DNA of 64,000 bases from contig CM049322.1 of assembly GCA_026874595.1 (NCBI GenBank), positions 41,838,340 to 41,902,339 of the forward strand, given 5' to 3'. This DNA comes from Sipunculus nudus (lineage: Eukaryota > Annelida > Sipuncula > Golfingiida > Sipunculidae). Position 1 is the first letter of the stretch. Each line of letters begins with the position of its first letter. The translations under genes and the position numbers were made by a program. The notes beneath the pieces were generated by a model. The model saw only the letters and a program-made list of their open reading frames with translations, ran no database searches and was not told the origin of the DNA. Shown here piece by piece: positions 29,085 to 44,200 of this stretch.

Positions 29085-32000
29085 TGATCATATGATAAGT
29101 GGATTTGTTTTCAATGGACATTGCTTTCTTTGCTTTATATTTGTTGCGCTTATCATGTTGTCTTAACTACGTTTTAGGACCACCCCACCTCCGACTTCAA
29201 ATTATAAATACGTCACTGACCAGTATTGCATATCACCACTCATAAAGAAAGACTCTATTTTTGGTACACGTTTAAAACACCTATTACTTTGACTTATACG
29301 CTGTACCTATTGGCGTGATAGCACGAAGATTAATTGCCTCTTAAATAAAGGGGGTCAGTCTTATCACTTTTATCCTCGTGATAATTCTCGGTGAAATCCG
29401 CCTCTATATTTTAACGCTGGCTTAACTAGGTACTTAGTACATTTTCAAAACTCAATTCCAGTTATAAAAGGTGCTCTCATTTGTGAGTGAAACAACCTTT
29501 CAATGAGATACTTATTGTCACTGACGTCCAATTAAGCCTGGAGACTGCTCATCTCGTTGAGGGCCGATATAATTAAAAAAATTACATCCTTCGGATGAGA
29601 TTCGTCCTCAAGTTCTCCGGACTTTCATGATCGTGTTCTTCTTACAGCAGCTGACATTTGCCTTGATTCTGCTAATTTCAGATTTATAAGAATGAGTTTC
29701 AATGAATTATAAGAAGCACATTTTATATTCTTGTTTTCCCAACCTTCGGGAGAGAATATTGATTGGACCACTCTAGTTCTTCTCCCAAATAAAAAAGGCT
29801 ACCTTCAAATCGATGGCAAAAGATTAGAGGACCTGAATCTTGCAATAAAATGCATCAGAATTGCACCCATACCCACACACACATGTGTATATCATATGTA
29901 TGAGTACACACATACTATATATTAGCGACACATATGAGCAACAAATATAAAGCTATAATGACCAGTATTACGCATCACCACTCATAAAGAAGGACATATG
30001 TTCTCTAGTTAGGTACATGTATAAAACACCTAACACCTTGACTTACGCCTTGTACCTGGTGGCGTCATAGTACACAGATTAATTGCAGCTAAAGTTGGTC
30101 AGCCTTGTTATACATTGATCATGTGATAAGTGGAGGTGTTTACCAATGGACCTTGCTTTCTTTGCTCTATATTTGTCGCTCTTATCACGCTGAAGTAACT
30201 ACGTTTTAGGACCACCCCACCTCCGACTTCAAATTACGATTACGTCACTGACTAGTATTGCATGTCACCGCTCATAAAGATGGACATATGTACTCTATTT
30301 TGGTACACGTTTGAAACACCTATCTCCTTGACTTATATGTTCTACTTCGTGGCTTGATAGCACAAAGATAAATTGCATCTAAAATAAAGGGGATGAGTCT
30401 TATCACACTTATCCACGTGATAATTCTCGAAGATATCCGCCTGTATATTTTAACGCTGGATTAACTAAGTACTGAATACATCTGCAGAATTCAATTCCAG
30501 TTTAGAAAGGTGCGCTCGTTTGTAAGTAAAGCAACATACCAATCAAATACTAATTCGCAGTGTCTTCCAATTAAGCCTGAAGAGTGCTCAACTTGGTGAG
30601 GGCCGACTTAACAAAAATCACATCCTTTGGCTGAGATTCGAATTCAATATCGTCGGACTTTTATGATCGTGTTCTTCTTACAGCAGCCGATATTTGCCCT
30701 GATTCTGATAATTTCAGATTTCTAAAAATGAGTTTCAATTTATGATAAGAAGTACATCTTTAATATACCTGTTTTCCCATCGTGAAGAGAGAATATTAAT
30801 TGAACAACTCGAGTTCTTCTTCCAAATCAAACGGTTACCAAAAATCGGTGGCGAAAGGTTAGAGACCCTGAATCCTGCCATAAAATGCATCAGAATTGCA
30901 CCCATACCAACACACATATATGTGTATATCATATGAGTGCCCATATCCTATATATCAGCGACATATATGAGCGACAAATATAAAGCTATAATGACCAGTA
31001 TTTCGCATCACCACTCATAAAGAAGGACATATGTTCTTTAGTTGGGTACATTTGCAAAACAACTATCACCTTGACTTACGCGTTATACCTGGTGGCCTGA
31101 TAGTACACAGATTAATTGCAGCTAAAATTGGTCAGTCTTGTCATACACTGATCACGTGATAGGTTGGTGTTTTATCAATGGGCATTGCTTTCTTAGATTT
31201 ATATTTGTCGCTCATATCATGCTGAAGTAAATACGTTTTAGAACCACGCCACCTCCGACTTTATATTACGAATACGTCACTGACCCGTATTGCATATCAC
31301 CACTCATAAAGAACCACATATGTACTCCACTTGGGTACACGTTTGAAACACCTATCCCTTTGAAATTATATGTTGTACCTTGTGGCGTGATAGCACGACG
31401 ATTAATTGCATCTAAAATAAATGGGTTCAGTCTTATCACACTTATCCACTAAATAATTCTAGGAGATATCCGCCTGTATATTTCAACGCTGGATCCTGGA
31501 GAGCGCTCAATTTGGTGTGGGCCAACCTAAAATATTTCAAATCCTGCGGCTGAGATTCTCAGATCTCCGGAATTTCATGATCGTTTTCTTCTAACAGCAG
31601 CCGTTATTTGCCTTTCAGATTTATAAAAATGAGTTTTAATGGATGATAAGAAGCACATCTTTTAAATACAAGTTTTCCCATCGTAAAGAGAATATTAATT
31701 GGACCACTCGAGTTCTTCTTCCAAATTCAACCGGATACCAACCAATCGATGGCGAAAGATTAGAGGCCCTGTATCTTGCAATAAAATGCATCAGATTGCA
31801 CCCATACCCACACACACATATGTGTATATCATAAAGATGAGTACCCACATCCTTTATAATAACGACATGTGTGAGCGACAAATATAAAGCTAAAATGACC
31901 AGTATTATGCATTACCAATCATAAAGAAGGACATATGTTCTCTAGTTGGCTACATGTATAAAACAACTATCACCTTGACTTAAGCGTTATACGTGGTGAC

Positions 32001-33370
32001 CTGATAGTACACAGATAAATTGCAGCTAAAGTTGCTAAGTTTTGTCATACACTGAACACGTGATAAGTGGATGTGTTTATCAATGGACACTGCTTTCTTT
32101 GCTCTATATTTGTCGCCCATATTATGTTGCCATAACTACGTTTTCGGACTACCCTACCTCCGACATCAAATTACGAATACATCTCTGACAAATATTGCAT
32201 ATCACCACTCATAAAGATGGACATATGTACTCTATTTATGTACACATTTAAAACACCTACAACCTTGACTTATACGCTGTACCTTGTGGCTTGTTAGCAC
32301 CAAGATCAATAGCATCTAAAACAAAGGGGAATAGTCTTATCACACTTATCCACGTGATAATTCTCGCGATTATCCGCCTCTATATTTTAACGCTGGTTTA
32401 AATAAGTACTGCGTACATCTGCAGACTTCAATTCCAGTTTAGAAAGGTGCGCTCGTTTGTGAGTGAAACAACCTTTCAACCAAATACTAATTCGCACTGT
32501 CTTCCAATTAAGCCTGGAGAGCGCTTAACTCGGTGTGGGCCGACCTAAAAATTTCACATCCTTCGCCTGAGATTCTCAGATCTCCGGATTTTCATGATCG
32601 TGTTCTTCTTACAACAGCCGTTATTTGCCTTAATTCTGATAATTTCAGATTTATAAAGAAATGAGTTTAAATGGATGATAAGAACCACATCTTTAAAATA
32701 CATTTTTTCCCATCGTGAAGAGAATCTTAATTAGACCACTCGAGTTCCTCTTCCAAATCCAACCGGTTACTAACCAATCGATGGCAAACGGTAAGAGGCC
32801 CTGTATCTTGCAATTAAATGTATCAGTTTGCACCTATACCCTCCAGTATTATGCATCACCAGTCATAAAGAAGGACATATGTTCTCTAGTTGGGTACATA
32901 TATAAAACAACTATAACCTTGACTTACGCGTTGTACCTAGTGGCGTGATGGTACACAGGTTAATTGCAGCTAAAGTTTATCATTCTTGTCATACTATGAT
33001 AATGGATAGCTGGGTGTGTTATCAATGGACATTGCTTTCTTTTATTTATATTTGTCATGTTGTCTTAACTACGTTTTAGGACCACACCACCTCCGCATTC
33101 AAATTATGAATACCTCATTGACCAGTATCGCATATCACCACTCATAAAGAAAGGACATATGTACTCTATTCGAGTACAGGTATGAAACACCTATCGCCTT
33201 GACTTATACATTGTTCCCTGTGGCGTGATAGCACGAAGATTAATTGCGTCTAAAATAAAAGTCGATGAGTCTTATCACACGTATCCACGTGATAAGTGGG
33301 CGTGTTTATCATAAACATTTTATACTTTTATAGTTATCGCTCGTACCATGCTTCAGAAACTTCGTTTTAG
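29085..33370 (+). repeat. Higher-order tandem array, units of about 0.9-1.03 kb
   Basis: The landmark CATATCACCACTCATAAAG (variants) recurs near 29228, 30258, 31293, 32199 and 33130; a second, diverged form (GCATCACCACTCATAAAG) lies midway near 29970, 31006, 31911 and 32855. Each large unit therefore holds two related subunits. All units contain paired TTATC/GATAA words, many a CACGTG, and GATTAATTGC. The last unit runs directly into the first exon of the lectin receptor gene. Frames in it are short and not conserved as protein. Confidence 0.85.
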
Positions 33371-33387
33371 ACATATCGAACAGAAGC

Positions 33388-35166
33388 ATGGCTGTTCTAC
33401 CCAGGATCATCTTCTTGCTTCTTCTTGCTGCCAGCATTGCCGACCGTCGTGATGGTAGGGTATATATTGTTATTTCTATTAATAACAGAATAACAAATGA
33501 TAAACCCTAACAAATGTCGAAGGTAAGAAATAAAAGTAACGTGTTCTGTCTGGATAATGTGTCCGCCATTTAATATTGCTTACCCCTTACATTAATGCAA
33601 TCACAATAATACACGCTTGAATGTTCAGTATAATTGCAACCATTAGAACCTATATAACAATTACCTAAATGCAATTCCTAAAGAGCGGAATCAGCACATT
33701 ATTTTCACTCAAATGTTGGTTGTCAGTAACCAAAAAAAACTACTAACAGAAAGAAATACGGACATTTTGAAACATCATATTTGTGTCCAATCTGTATTTT
33801 TGGCACATCTACAGCCCAAACTGTTCTCTTCATTGTCCATTTGCTGTCACAATTTTGTAAATGTTGGAATTACCCATGCTATTAAAAAGGTGTTTTAGAG
33901 GATCAGACACTATCTCTAGTAGTGTATGCATCAATTTGATCTATTACGTGGATATATTGCCGATTTAACGATACTTTTTTTTTTATTATATTTATAAAAT
34001 ATCTTCATAATTAAATATCTAATAAAAACCTATCTTTATGTAACGCATTGTAATAATGAAGTGGTATTATAAATGTAATATCCTGTAAATTATATTATAA
34101 TAACAACATTAAAAATAACCACACAAAATACTCTTAACTTTACTTTTAACTATAGGAAAACTATAGGTTTTGATTTACCTTTTAGTATATCACCGGACAT
34201 TTATTTTTTTTTCTTGATTATACACACACATATATATATATACATGTATATATATATATACATACATATGTGCATGTATTACTGTGTATGTCTTATATTA
34301 AAATATGTCTGAAAGATCCATAAAGTCCTGTTATGAACTAACACTCCTCACACCTTGTTTATCCTAAGTATTAGCACAACACACAGTGTTGTTGCTGGTA
34401 TAAGGACGGTTGCTGACTTGACCTTAGTTTTGTGCACGAGCCATAGATCATCTATTGACCTGCGCGTTATTAATACCTTCTTGCTGATAAAGGTTTTTAA
34501 CAAATAAACTCGTCTTCACCTAATCTACATGCGTTATTTGATTGATTGTATACACGTATATACTGACATTGCACTCTGTACGATGATCGATGTTAGCATC
34601 TTGGTTCTTGCCAATTATCGGCAAGGGAATTAGTCCATGGACTAGGAGGGGTCACCGTGCACCCCCTCTGGGATTTTATGACATAGGTATTTTTAGATCC
34701 CCAAGTATGCCCAAATAATGAATTAAGATGTTAACATTGATTATATTAGGATACACTACCCTTTAAGGCCATTTAAAGAAAACCGCGTCTTTTCGCACGG
34801 CATCCACGGGCAGGTAGCCTTGAAAGGGGGTAGGAGTAAATGCTTATAGCTCGCTTAATATTTGACATATTCACTTCAAATAAACTGCATTGTGTTCGCA
34901 AATATTAGGGAAAAGGCACTGGAAACAATAATCATATGATTGTTTTATGTATTTCTGTTGATTAAGCAATTAATTACTATACATATAAAATATCCAAAAA
35001 GAAAATTGAATTTTATCAGCTTTTTCTTTAATTTTTCCCAACAGTAGATTTTTTTCGAGATGATGTTGCATTGCTGAATTTTTAGTGCATTTATACATTA
35101 GTTTCTGACATTCTTACAAAAAGTTGTTGATAAAAGTATGAATATTTGACTATGAATACCTGCAAT

Positions 35167-35221
<55 letters not shown>

Positions 35222-38200
35222 TAGATTAAGCAATTAATTTCGAGATGGTGTTGACATTTTTAAAATTCTGGTGCATAAATACAATAGTGATTAACAATTT
35301 AAAAGATGTTTTTGATAAAATTATGAATATTTGGCTATATACACATGCAGTGAATGACCCGTCCATTCTATAGTACCCTTTGTATATAAGATGAATGTGG
35401 TGTTCCATGTTCCTGTCGAGATGTGCTTGATTTTCAGTGTGCTGCTTCCCTCATACTATAAATAGTTATATTCCTGTACCTGAATGTGTTTGTTGGCTTT
35501 AATAATAATAAGAGCTCTCTCTGGAACAACATATGAACGCAATAATAGTAAAAAAAATACTTATATTAAATTTCTTATGGATAGAAAATCAATCCGTTAT
35601 GCTGACCAATCTGAAATATTGTGAAAAATTTGTCCACAAAAATGGAAGACCAAATATTAACAATTAACTTACTGTGAAGCTTAGTGCATTAGACCCATAC
35701 ACAGTATAAGTAGCGTATTGTACCACAATATCAACAAAAGGTTTCTGGTCATGTCAAAAGGAAAAGGAACAGGAAGACATGTGCGACATTTTCAATTATT
35801 GTACAAAATTAATAATTTATTTTTCTTATGTATTTTTTTTATTTTATTTTCATATCTTTGTTACAATTATATTATGACTGTGTCATTAATTACCTTGTTA
35901 TATGTAAATGCCTTGCCATGTCGCTTTCGGATTTTCTTGCAAGAAAACGTACTTGATCGTTTAAATTGTAAACAAATCTCAGATTCCAATATTTATGTAT
36001 ATTGGTGGATCAGAGTGTAATTTTTTGTGACTTCTTTTCAATGGTATCGAAGTAATGGAAGGACATGGTAAAGGAGTTCATGTTTTAACAGCAGCGAGAA
36101 AGCAGAGGAGCGGAGGTTTCTCAGTGACAGTACCGTACATGGAGGTATCATATATGTGCTATTCTTGAAGAAGAATCTAATTTTAAAACAAATATATGGT
36201 TAATGATTGTAAAAATTACGAAAATTGACGGAATAATCAGAGAGACGTAATGGGTTCTAAACAGAAATGGACAAAGCCTGTGGTCTTATACCGGACACAG
36301 TATAAGGGCACAGATACCAATGAGATTACCACTAAATATAGTACCAACAGGTCAGGACATTATTTAAAAAAAACACGCTTAGACATTCAGTTAGGTTTAT
36401 TTTTTAATGGGTATTGAACTTTTTCGTGAATATCAAGATAGACTTTCTATTTTATGATACTTTAATGCTGCATTAGGTCTCAGCTTGATCCATGTACCAG
36501 AATCGAGGTGTCACGGTGATCAATTTCTTCCATGATATTAAATGTATTTATCATTAGAGATTCACCATATTTTATTTAAATGACGTTTGTTCAAAAGTGG
36601 TTATTCGCCCTCTTCATCTTAGCAAGCCCCGTGTATGTCTTTATTTGATTTCCACCAAAATATTAACCGATTACCATGATCAACACAATATAATTTAGTT
36701 TGAAGGAAAATTCGGTAATAAGAGATAATATTTTCTCCTAGGAGGGGAAGAGACCATCTTCAGTCAAAGGTACTAAGAGAAAAGTGCAAATTTCTGAATA
36801 CAGAGAAAGTTTATCCCACTTGCATGCACAGTTGTGACCTTTTTTTAGCCGCTTATGTTCTGGTAATCTGAGCTCACCTGTGATGCAAGCATCAAGTTGG
36901 TGAAACGTGAACCATTACTATCAGCTTAAATTAATATAGTTGTTTGGTTCACGGACCAAACATCAAATTTTGACCAGGATCCATCACTTGTTATCCTTGT
37001 TATATGCAGAGGTATGCGTGTTATTTTCAGTGCTATTCATTTACACTATTAACGAATTGATACATAACAAATAGCAAAGGAATAGACAATGTGCAATAAA
37101 TACAAACGCTTCCATATTAAGTATTACACAATGTACATTACCCAATTTTGAAATTGGCCAAAGGATGACACAATAAGATAGACAAGATTTTTAAGGTATT
37201 GAACTTTTACATAATTAATCCACAGAAAAATAAAGCTTAGGACCTCAAGCCAAGAGATGGTCACTAGAAACCATTCATGCCACCGTTGATATATGCATCA
37301 CAGAAATGAAGCAAACTTACTTCCACCACATAATCTAACAGATATATTTACTCATTCTTATGAATTAAAAATGAAATGTCACCTTCCGAGAACACGACTG
37401 GGAAAGTGTTGCTCGGGAATATGTTGCTCGGTCATACTATGTATGTAATAACAAAAAGATAAATAAAAATTAACTATAAAACGGACTAGAGAACGTCAAC
37501 TTTAAAAAAAATAAAGCAGTAATAGCTAGCTCAATAATTATGCATGATAATTGAAACTTGCCTAAAAATTATGGTGGACACTTTTCCTTATTACTTACTT
37601 TACAGGCCTGGAGCACTGGGCCTAGACTTTTCATGAATCCCAAAGTAATTGAATTATCTGGTTATAAAGGACAAAAACGTCACAACATTTCGGGAGGGCT
37701 TACATAAGATGGGGTAGGGCTTATATTTGGAGACAGTTTAATATCCTTATACACTCATATATTCAAAATAGTCTGCATGGATAAAGAGTTTACTCATTGT
37801 TTATACCCTTAGTTTCAAAGCAATGACTATTTTTGGTATTACGGAAGCGTCAATAAGAGGTACATCGAGAGAGGAACCACCTCGTATACATGTTATAAAA
37901 CACTATATCATTCATTGATGTCTACATAATTTTATTTTTTTTAATGTTTTAGGATTGACAAAGGCTAATGTATTTATAAACTAGAACTTCAGAAATGTCA
38001 ACATCATCTTGTAAAATAGGTTTTCTGTTAAGTGAGATATGTTTATTTGGGACGACCATGTGTTCATCTCGAGAATCGTATAGGTAATGCCTATAACAAT
38101 ACATGCAAAGGTTAATAGCGGGATCTTAATCAATACTGTTAATGGGATGATATGTACTTGTCAGAGCTTAGACATGGTAGGATGTAGACGTTTGTATTCA

Positions 38201-41200
38201 CGAGTATTCAATATCATAATTAACTTTCATTTAGAGTGGCACTAAGACTTTAAGACAACCTTACAACATTGCACTGATCGCTTCTACACATGTGTCAACC
38301 GTTTGAGTCTGAATGCCTTGTATGATGGGTCTATATAATTGCTAGCTGGCTGGAGGAACATTATTCGTGCTTTTCTTCAGCGCCAGAGTGGTCCAGAAAA
38401 TTTACAAATGTGTTAGGTGTAATGGGACAGTGAAGGCTACCATAACTCCCTCCCTATTTCAGTCATTTGTCAGTAACATTTTTTGTGATTGATAAATATG
38501 TTAACACTTTGATATGATATTGCAATGTAATGCTGCAAGCATACTAAAGGAAGTCTTTTCTTTGAAGGTCCAAGTTTTCCCTAATTATACCCATATTATG
38601 GTGTATTCTTGTGACATATTCTTATATGTTTATTATCTTAAGGTGCTGACGATATCTGTACACTAAATGCTACTTGGAAGGAGGCATACCGATGCTGCCG
38701 TTCACGTGGTCTTGTATTGCCTTCTCCCAGTAACATGACTGACGTGTCACGCCTGTTTGATCAGGCCAGGAATAGCAATGCATCCTCTGTGTGGCTTTTA
38801 TACACCAGATCTGTGAGACGAGACTGGATGTGGATTGATGGCAATATTGAAGGTAATTAAAAATAATTCTTTCCCTTAACTTTACCTTAGGACAAAAATG
38901 TGTCTGGCATTTGATCAAGTTCTGGTTATTAAGTGTATTGTTTAGTGTGGACAGTCATAGTTTTATATTTATGTTAGGTGTGACAGGTGAGGCTCTTTTG
39001 TTTTTGTTTAAGAGCGTTTATAATCAAATCAAATTTATGGTGTATGATGGAATAGGTGTTCATAATCATATATATATATATATATATTTATTTTGTCCAC
39101 ATCCATAGATTCGGGTATGATTGCTGAAACAAGGCCTGGCTCTTGTGGAGCGTATAAACAATCAACTCGACAGGTAGAAGCAAGACAGTGTGACGACAAA
39201 TCAGTTGTTGGGGCAATCTGCGAGATAAAAGGTTACACGTTTACCCGTTTGCAAAGTTATTAAAGTTTGTTGGGATATGCAGGTCATTTCCCCCGTTTTA
39301 CACCATGTGGGTGATTACGCTCGTCGTTCGCTAGTTTAAAGCCTAATGTTTGAATGATATATTTTAGAACATGAGAAGGGATTTATTTGCTAAATAAATT
39401 GATTCAGGTACAAACCGCCGTAATTTTGTCTGCACTTAACAACACATCAGAAACTACTTTATTAGATTTTAATTGGACGACCTCTTTGTTTTCACCCAAT
39501 AATTAATATTATACACAGATTCGTCCTAACGGTAGCAACATCTTGCAATAACAAATAGTAATTTCGATTTATTATATAGAAAATGATGTTTTCACATATT
39601 ATATTTATTTTTTATCTTTTTAACAAATGAATTTATTGCAACCATACCGCGGAGAAGATCCGGCGGAAACCCACGTAATATTTTGTATTCATATAACATT
39701 TAATCCGAAATATTTTTTACCTGTTCCAGACTGTGAGACATGCGAAACCCTCACAAGAGTATCATTTGTATGCATCTGGTACAACAACACCTGCTACATT
39801 TACTTCTGTAACAAACATAACTGGTATCAGGCCAAAAAGAACTGTTTACGTCCCGGATGGACAATGGCTACAGTTAAACGAACAGAGCTGAGAGAGGTGC
39901 TGGCGAGCCGGGAGTGGGGTTGTGATATATTTTGGGTTGGAGTGAGAAAGGATGATTGGTTGTACTCCGCAAATATAAGATTCAGTGAGAAACTCTCTAT
40001 TTCAATTATTTACGATGCTAATCATACATATACATGAAAGCTTATTGATAAAGTGCAGAGTAAAAACAGGGCCTTTGGAAGAATATACTAGTTGGGCTTC
40101 CTGTCCTACATTCCTAGTTACTGGACTCTGTTTTCTTCTATGATGCATTTTTTTTGCATTTACATTTGATTGATGTTTGCCTTCAATTGATTTGGTTTTG
40201 CGTCAGTCTTGAAAAAATATGGATAAACAGAGCCTATGTTTCATACGAAATCAGACCATTCCTTCACATGTAATACAAAGTAAATATGTATATCTTGTAT
40301 ATATAATATGTAATTTCTTCCCTTTAGCTATAAGCTGAAATGACAATCACTGATATACAACACTTATTTTATTAACATATTACCTCCATAACCTGAACAA
40401 AAGCTGATGTTCTTGTTATACTATTCACTCTATTTGTTTTGACAGCTCCAGATGTTTATAACATATGGCCTCATGAAGGGCCACTTGGTTTCGGCCGCTG
40501 CGCAGTGCTGAATGCATCAAGTCCAGAGCCCCTAGTACACCCAGTGCCTTGTACAGAAAGACACTCAACAATGTGCGTGAATGACCACGGTATGCAAAAT
40601 ATATCATTACCAACATGAAATAACTTTAACAATATATTATTCCAAGCGTTAGGAGGAAAGGCAATTTATAACCTATATGTCGGTAACAAAATCATATATC
40701 ATACAAAACAATTATTCAATTGTAAATACAGCAAGGATTAATGCTCTGACATTCATTTAATTTGTGTTAATACATATTTCCTATTGATATAGCCAGTCAC
40801 AAAAGGAGAAAAGACAAACAGAGAGCTCTGTCGTTTCTAGAGGGCATGCTGGTGGGGCTAGCGCTTCTGGTCATACTTTTAGTAGCGATCGTCATAGCTT
40901 TAATATACCGTCATGTGAGTATCAGACTAGTTTATTTCATCTATTTGTATAACGGGGAAATTAACATAAACACCTTCATGTTAAAACTCGAAAACAATAT
41001 ATGTACATGCTTTTCCAGAAACGAAGACCAATGAAACTTAAAGGAAAAAAAGAGTCAAACGCAGCAGTTCCACTCCCCGGCGATATAGAAAATGGAGGAG
41101 ATTCCGAAACTGATCATCTCCATGAATACAGGGGCAAAGGTGAACATGAATTGGCAAGTAAGTCGTATATTGTTTAAAGTCGAAGTTTCATGCACTTTTA

Positions 41201-44200
41201 TAAGTTAAAAAAGCGTAATGTACCCTTTTAATACAGTGCTTACAACACCGTTTCAAGCTGAACGAGATCGAATTAATGCTCCATTTTATCCGTGAAACAT
41301 CACGGTAAGCACGCTGCTGAGTGCAAAGGTGCACTCGGTGATACGCGGTGGGCGTGGCTTCAGTGACGTCACGTGTGGCACTGGTGGGTAAACATCACAT
41401 GGGTCAACGTGCCGCGTCTTGCCGGTCTGCATCCTTGACTGTCGTGTTTTTTCCCCTCGACAAACAATCTATATCTTACACAGTATCAAAATGACCAAAC
41501 GAGGTGTTCTTGGTGGATGCAATAATACCAACAAGGATAGTGTGAACGTCCACAATTCCCCGAAAGTCGTACGTTTAGGGAAAAGGTGGGACCTGTCAGA
41601 CAGAGACGAGCCGATTGGAGATCGGGAACTCCTGGCAAAACTTTCCAGTTTCATTTATGGGGCACAATTACGGATCCCTGATGATTTTTAAAACTATCAG
41701 CAATGGGAAGCTGGATATATAAAAAAAACAACAAAATCTGATACAAGGGGCAATTCCGAGTATAAATCCACCAGAACCCGCTTCAAGGCCGACTGAGAGT
41801 GGATCCAGCCTTGCTTCAACTTCAATCAAGGGCCGGGGCAAGATAACGCCGCCAAGCGCCCGAGGTACTCGCTGGGAAAAGGTGTGAAGCAGGCTAGATT
41901 AGAAGAAAAGGGTTCTATAACGGTGAGGAAATTGACTGCTCAAAAGGAAAGTTATTTATTTATTTTAAATTATAAGAAATTGTCACGTGATTTGAATATA
42001 CCTTATTATCGCCCATGTAAACACGGTTGTTGTGCTTAATCTACTCCGAGGCCTAGTGCAAAGTTGTTGCATTTTTTAAGCTGGGATTGTGCCCTTTTGT
42101 TCTAGGGAAACCTATGAACACCCGAAACTCCTGCCAAATTGCCTGGCAGTTAGCCGGCAAATTAGGGGTGCGCCAAGCGGTGTGTCCATAACCCCTAATT
42201 GTTGTTAACAAATTACAGTGGCCACTCCGATTTAAATAATCATTTAATGCTAACAGTTGTGACATTTTGCCTTATTTAACCTCAGATTTCCATATTATGC
42301 ACAATTTCATTTTAATAAAGCATAAATACTATGATTATTGTGTGATAAGATCTTATGACAAGTTACGTTAGTATATATATATTTTTTTTAAATTAGAAAT
42401 GAAATAGTTATCTTTCAATTGTCCTGGAAATCATTGAAAATGGCATATTGTTTCGAATTCAGGTTGCCCAGTGAATGTATCAACAAAAAATGCTGGTGTC
42501 CAGTGCTCACTGATTGGTGAAGCTCGGGTTGGCCAAAATACAGAAGATTGCAGCATCTTCAATGATGAAGAAGATCCAGATGACAATGATGATGATGATG
42601 ATGAAACACCACCAGTTTATGCAGTGATGAATTCTTCCCTTCTGATGATGAAGATTATGATACCGATTCATCCTCCTATGAACTTATTCTTAAATATTTA
42701 ATCTTTATAGATTTGACATTTATTATAGATTTTTCTAATATATCAGTTTGTTCATGCTGACTGATTTTTATTCAGGCACCGCTCAAGAATAATTGCTTTG
42801 ATGTCTGTCCATCAGTCCTTGGTCCTCTCATCATTCCTTTAAATGCAAATCCAACGCTGCTTCCAAGCACATACATGTACCTTAAGATCCAGTTAATGCC
42901 TCATCTAAATAATCTTTTAAAAATTTTCTGAATGTCGGTCCCATTCAGGTTATTTGGGGTGGTAAGTTTCAGGCCAATGTGACATCCAATATGGCAACAG
43001 GGCTGGGATTTTGAGGATATTTTGACTGCGTGGTCCTGTTTAAGGACCTTTTATGGTCCAAAAGCATTAGCTTATATGAAGGAATACACCAAGATCAAGA
43101 GCCCAAATTTATTGTATTCCACTCACAACTGAAGGAGTTGATTAGCCTCTGTCCAAACAGCACATCTTGTACACATGAGCAGGTGATTCTTGTTAAGGAA
43201 ACTGCAGTCCAGGTAAGTGAGATATGCAACAACTGTAACCTGCACAGGAAGTGGCGGAGTCAACTTTAAATTCGCCAGATGCCTGCTTGTAAACTTGAGC
43301 TCAAACACAACATTGTGCACATGGACTAGAAGGCTCCATTTCTGCATCTTGTAATTGTAAATACTTGATTATTGCTATTATACAGGATATGTGTGCAATT
43401 TGACTGCAAGCATTGATTTAATATGCTGTAATAATTGTGGTGTAAGACCTTGTGCACTGAAATAATGAAGTTCATTGCTACATCTTATCAACTAAGATCT
43501 CATCAGTGTGCTCAAGGATGTACCCTTATCAGTTCAATCTAGGGCATCTGAACCCTTTATAAAGTTATTTCCCATCATGTGACATAAATGCCTGCTCAAT
43601 CCTTTTCACTGCACATGCTGGTAGTGGTATCCTGATGTGTCTCCCAAGGAATCCCCAGTTCCATCAAACCTGCTGCCTGAATGTGGTGTATCTGTATTTC
43701 CTACAAAAAGACATGTTGTGTACCATAAATAATGTCAATATCACAAAGGATGACTAAAGATAAATTAAAAAGTGTCTGATTGGGGGTGCAAATCCTGTAT
43801 GGAAAATTATGTTCAGAGGTGGTGTTCTGAAATGTAAATTAACCCGTGTTATTCCTGGAAACTTTTTTCCCACTGAGATTGTTTTAAAAATCACCCCTGG
43901 ACATTGGGACATAGCTGCCCTTGGCTATAAACACATTGAACAACAATCTTGGTCTGCCTTGCTGTATGAAGATTTACTGACACCTTTGAGGGAAATGGCA
44001 TGTGGGGTGACATCATAACTACACTCCAAAGATGGCCATATATAGGTTCATCTGGTCACATATGTCTTGGTGTAAACAAATAAGCTATAAAACTCTATAA
44101 ACCATTAACCCCAGAGTTGAATTTACACCAAAAGTAATCACCTGAGATTTTCACTGTACTGATCTATATGTAAAATTGCAATAACATCTGTAATGAAACT

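Noticed and set aside
42471-42701. Acidic frame after CGAATTCAG as an alternative exon 8 of the lectin receptor
   Set aside because: The phase would fit, but the sequence belongs to the transposon block and ends without a donor; the exon at 45830 continues an unbroken chain to the stop.
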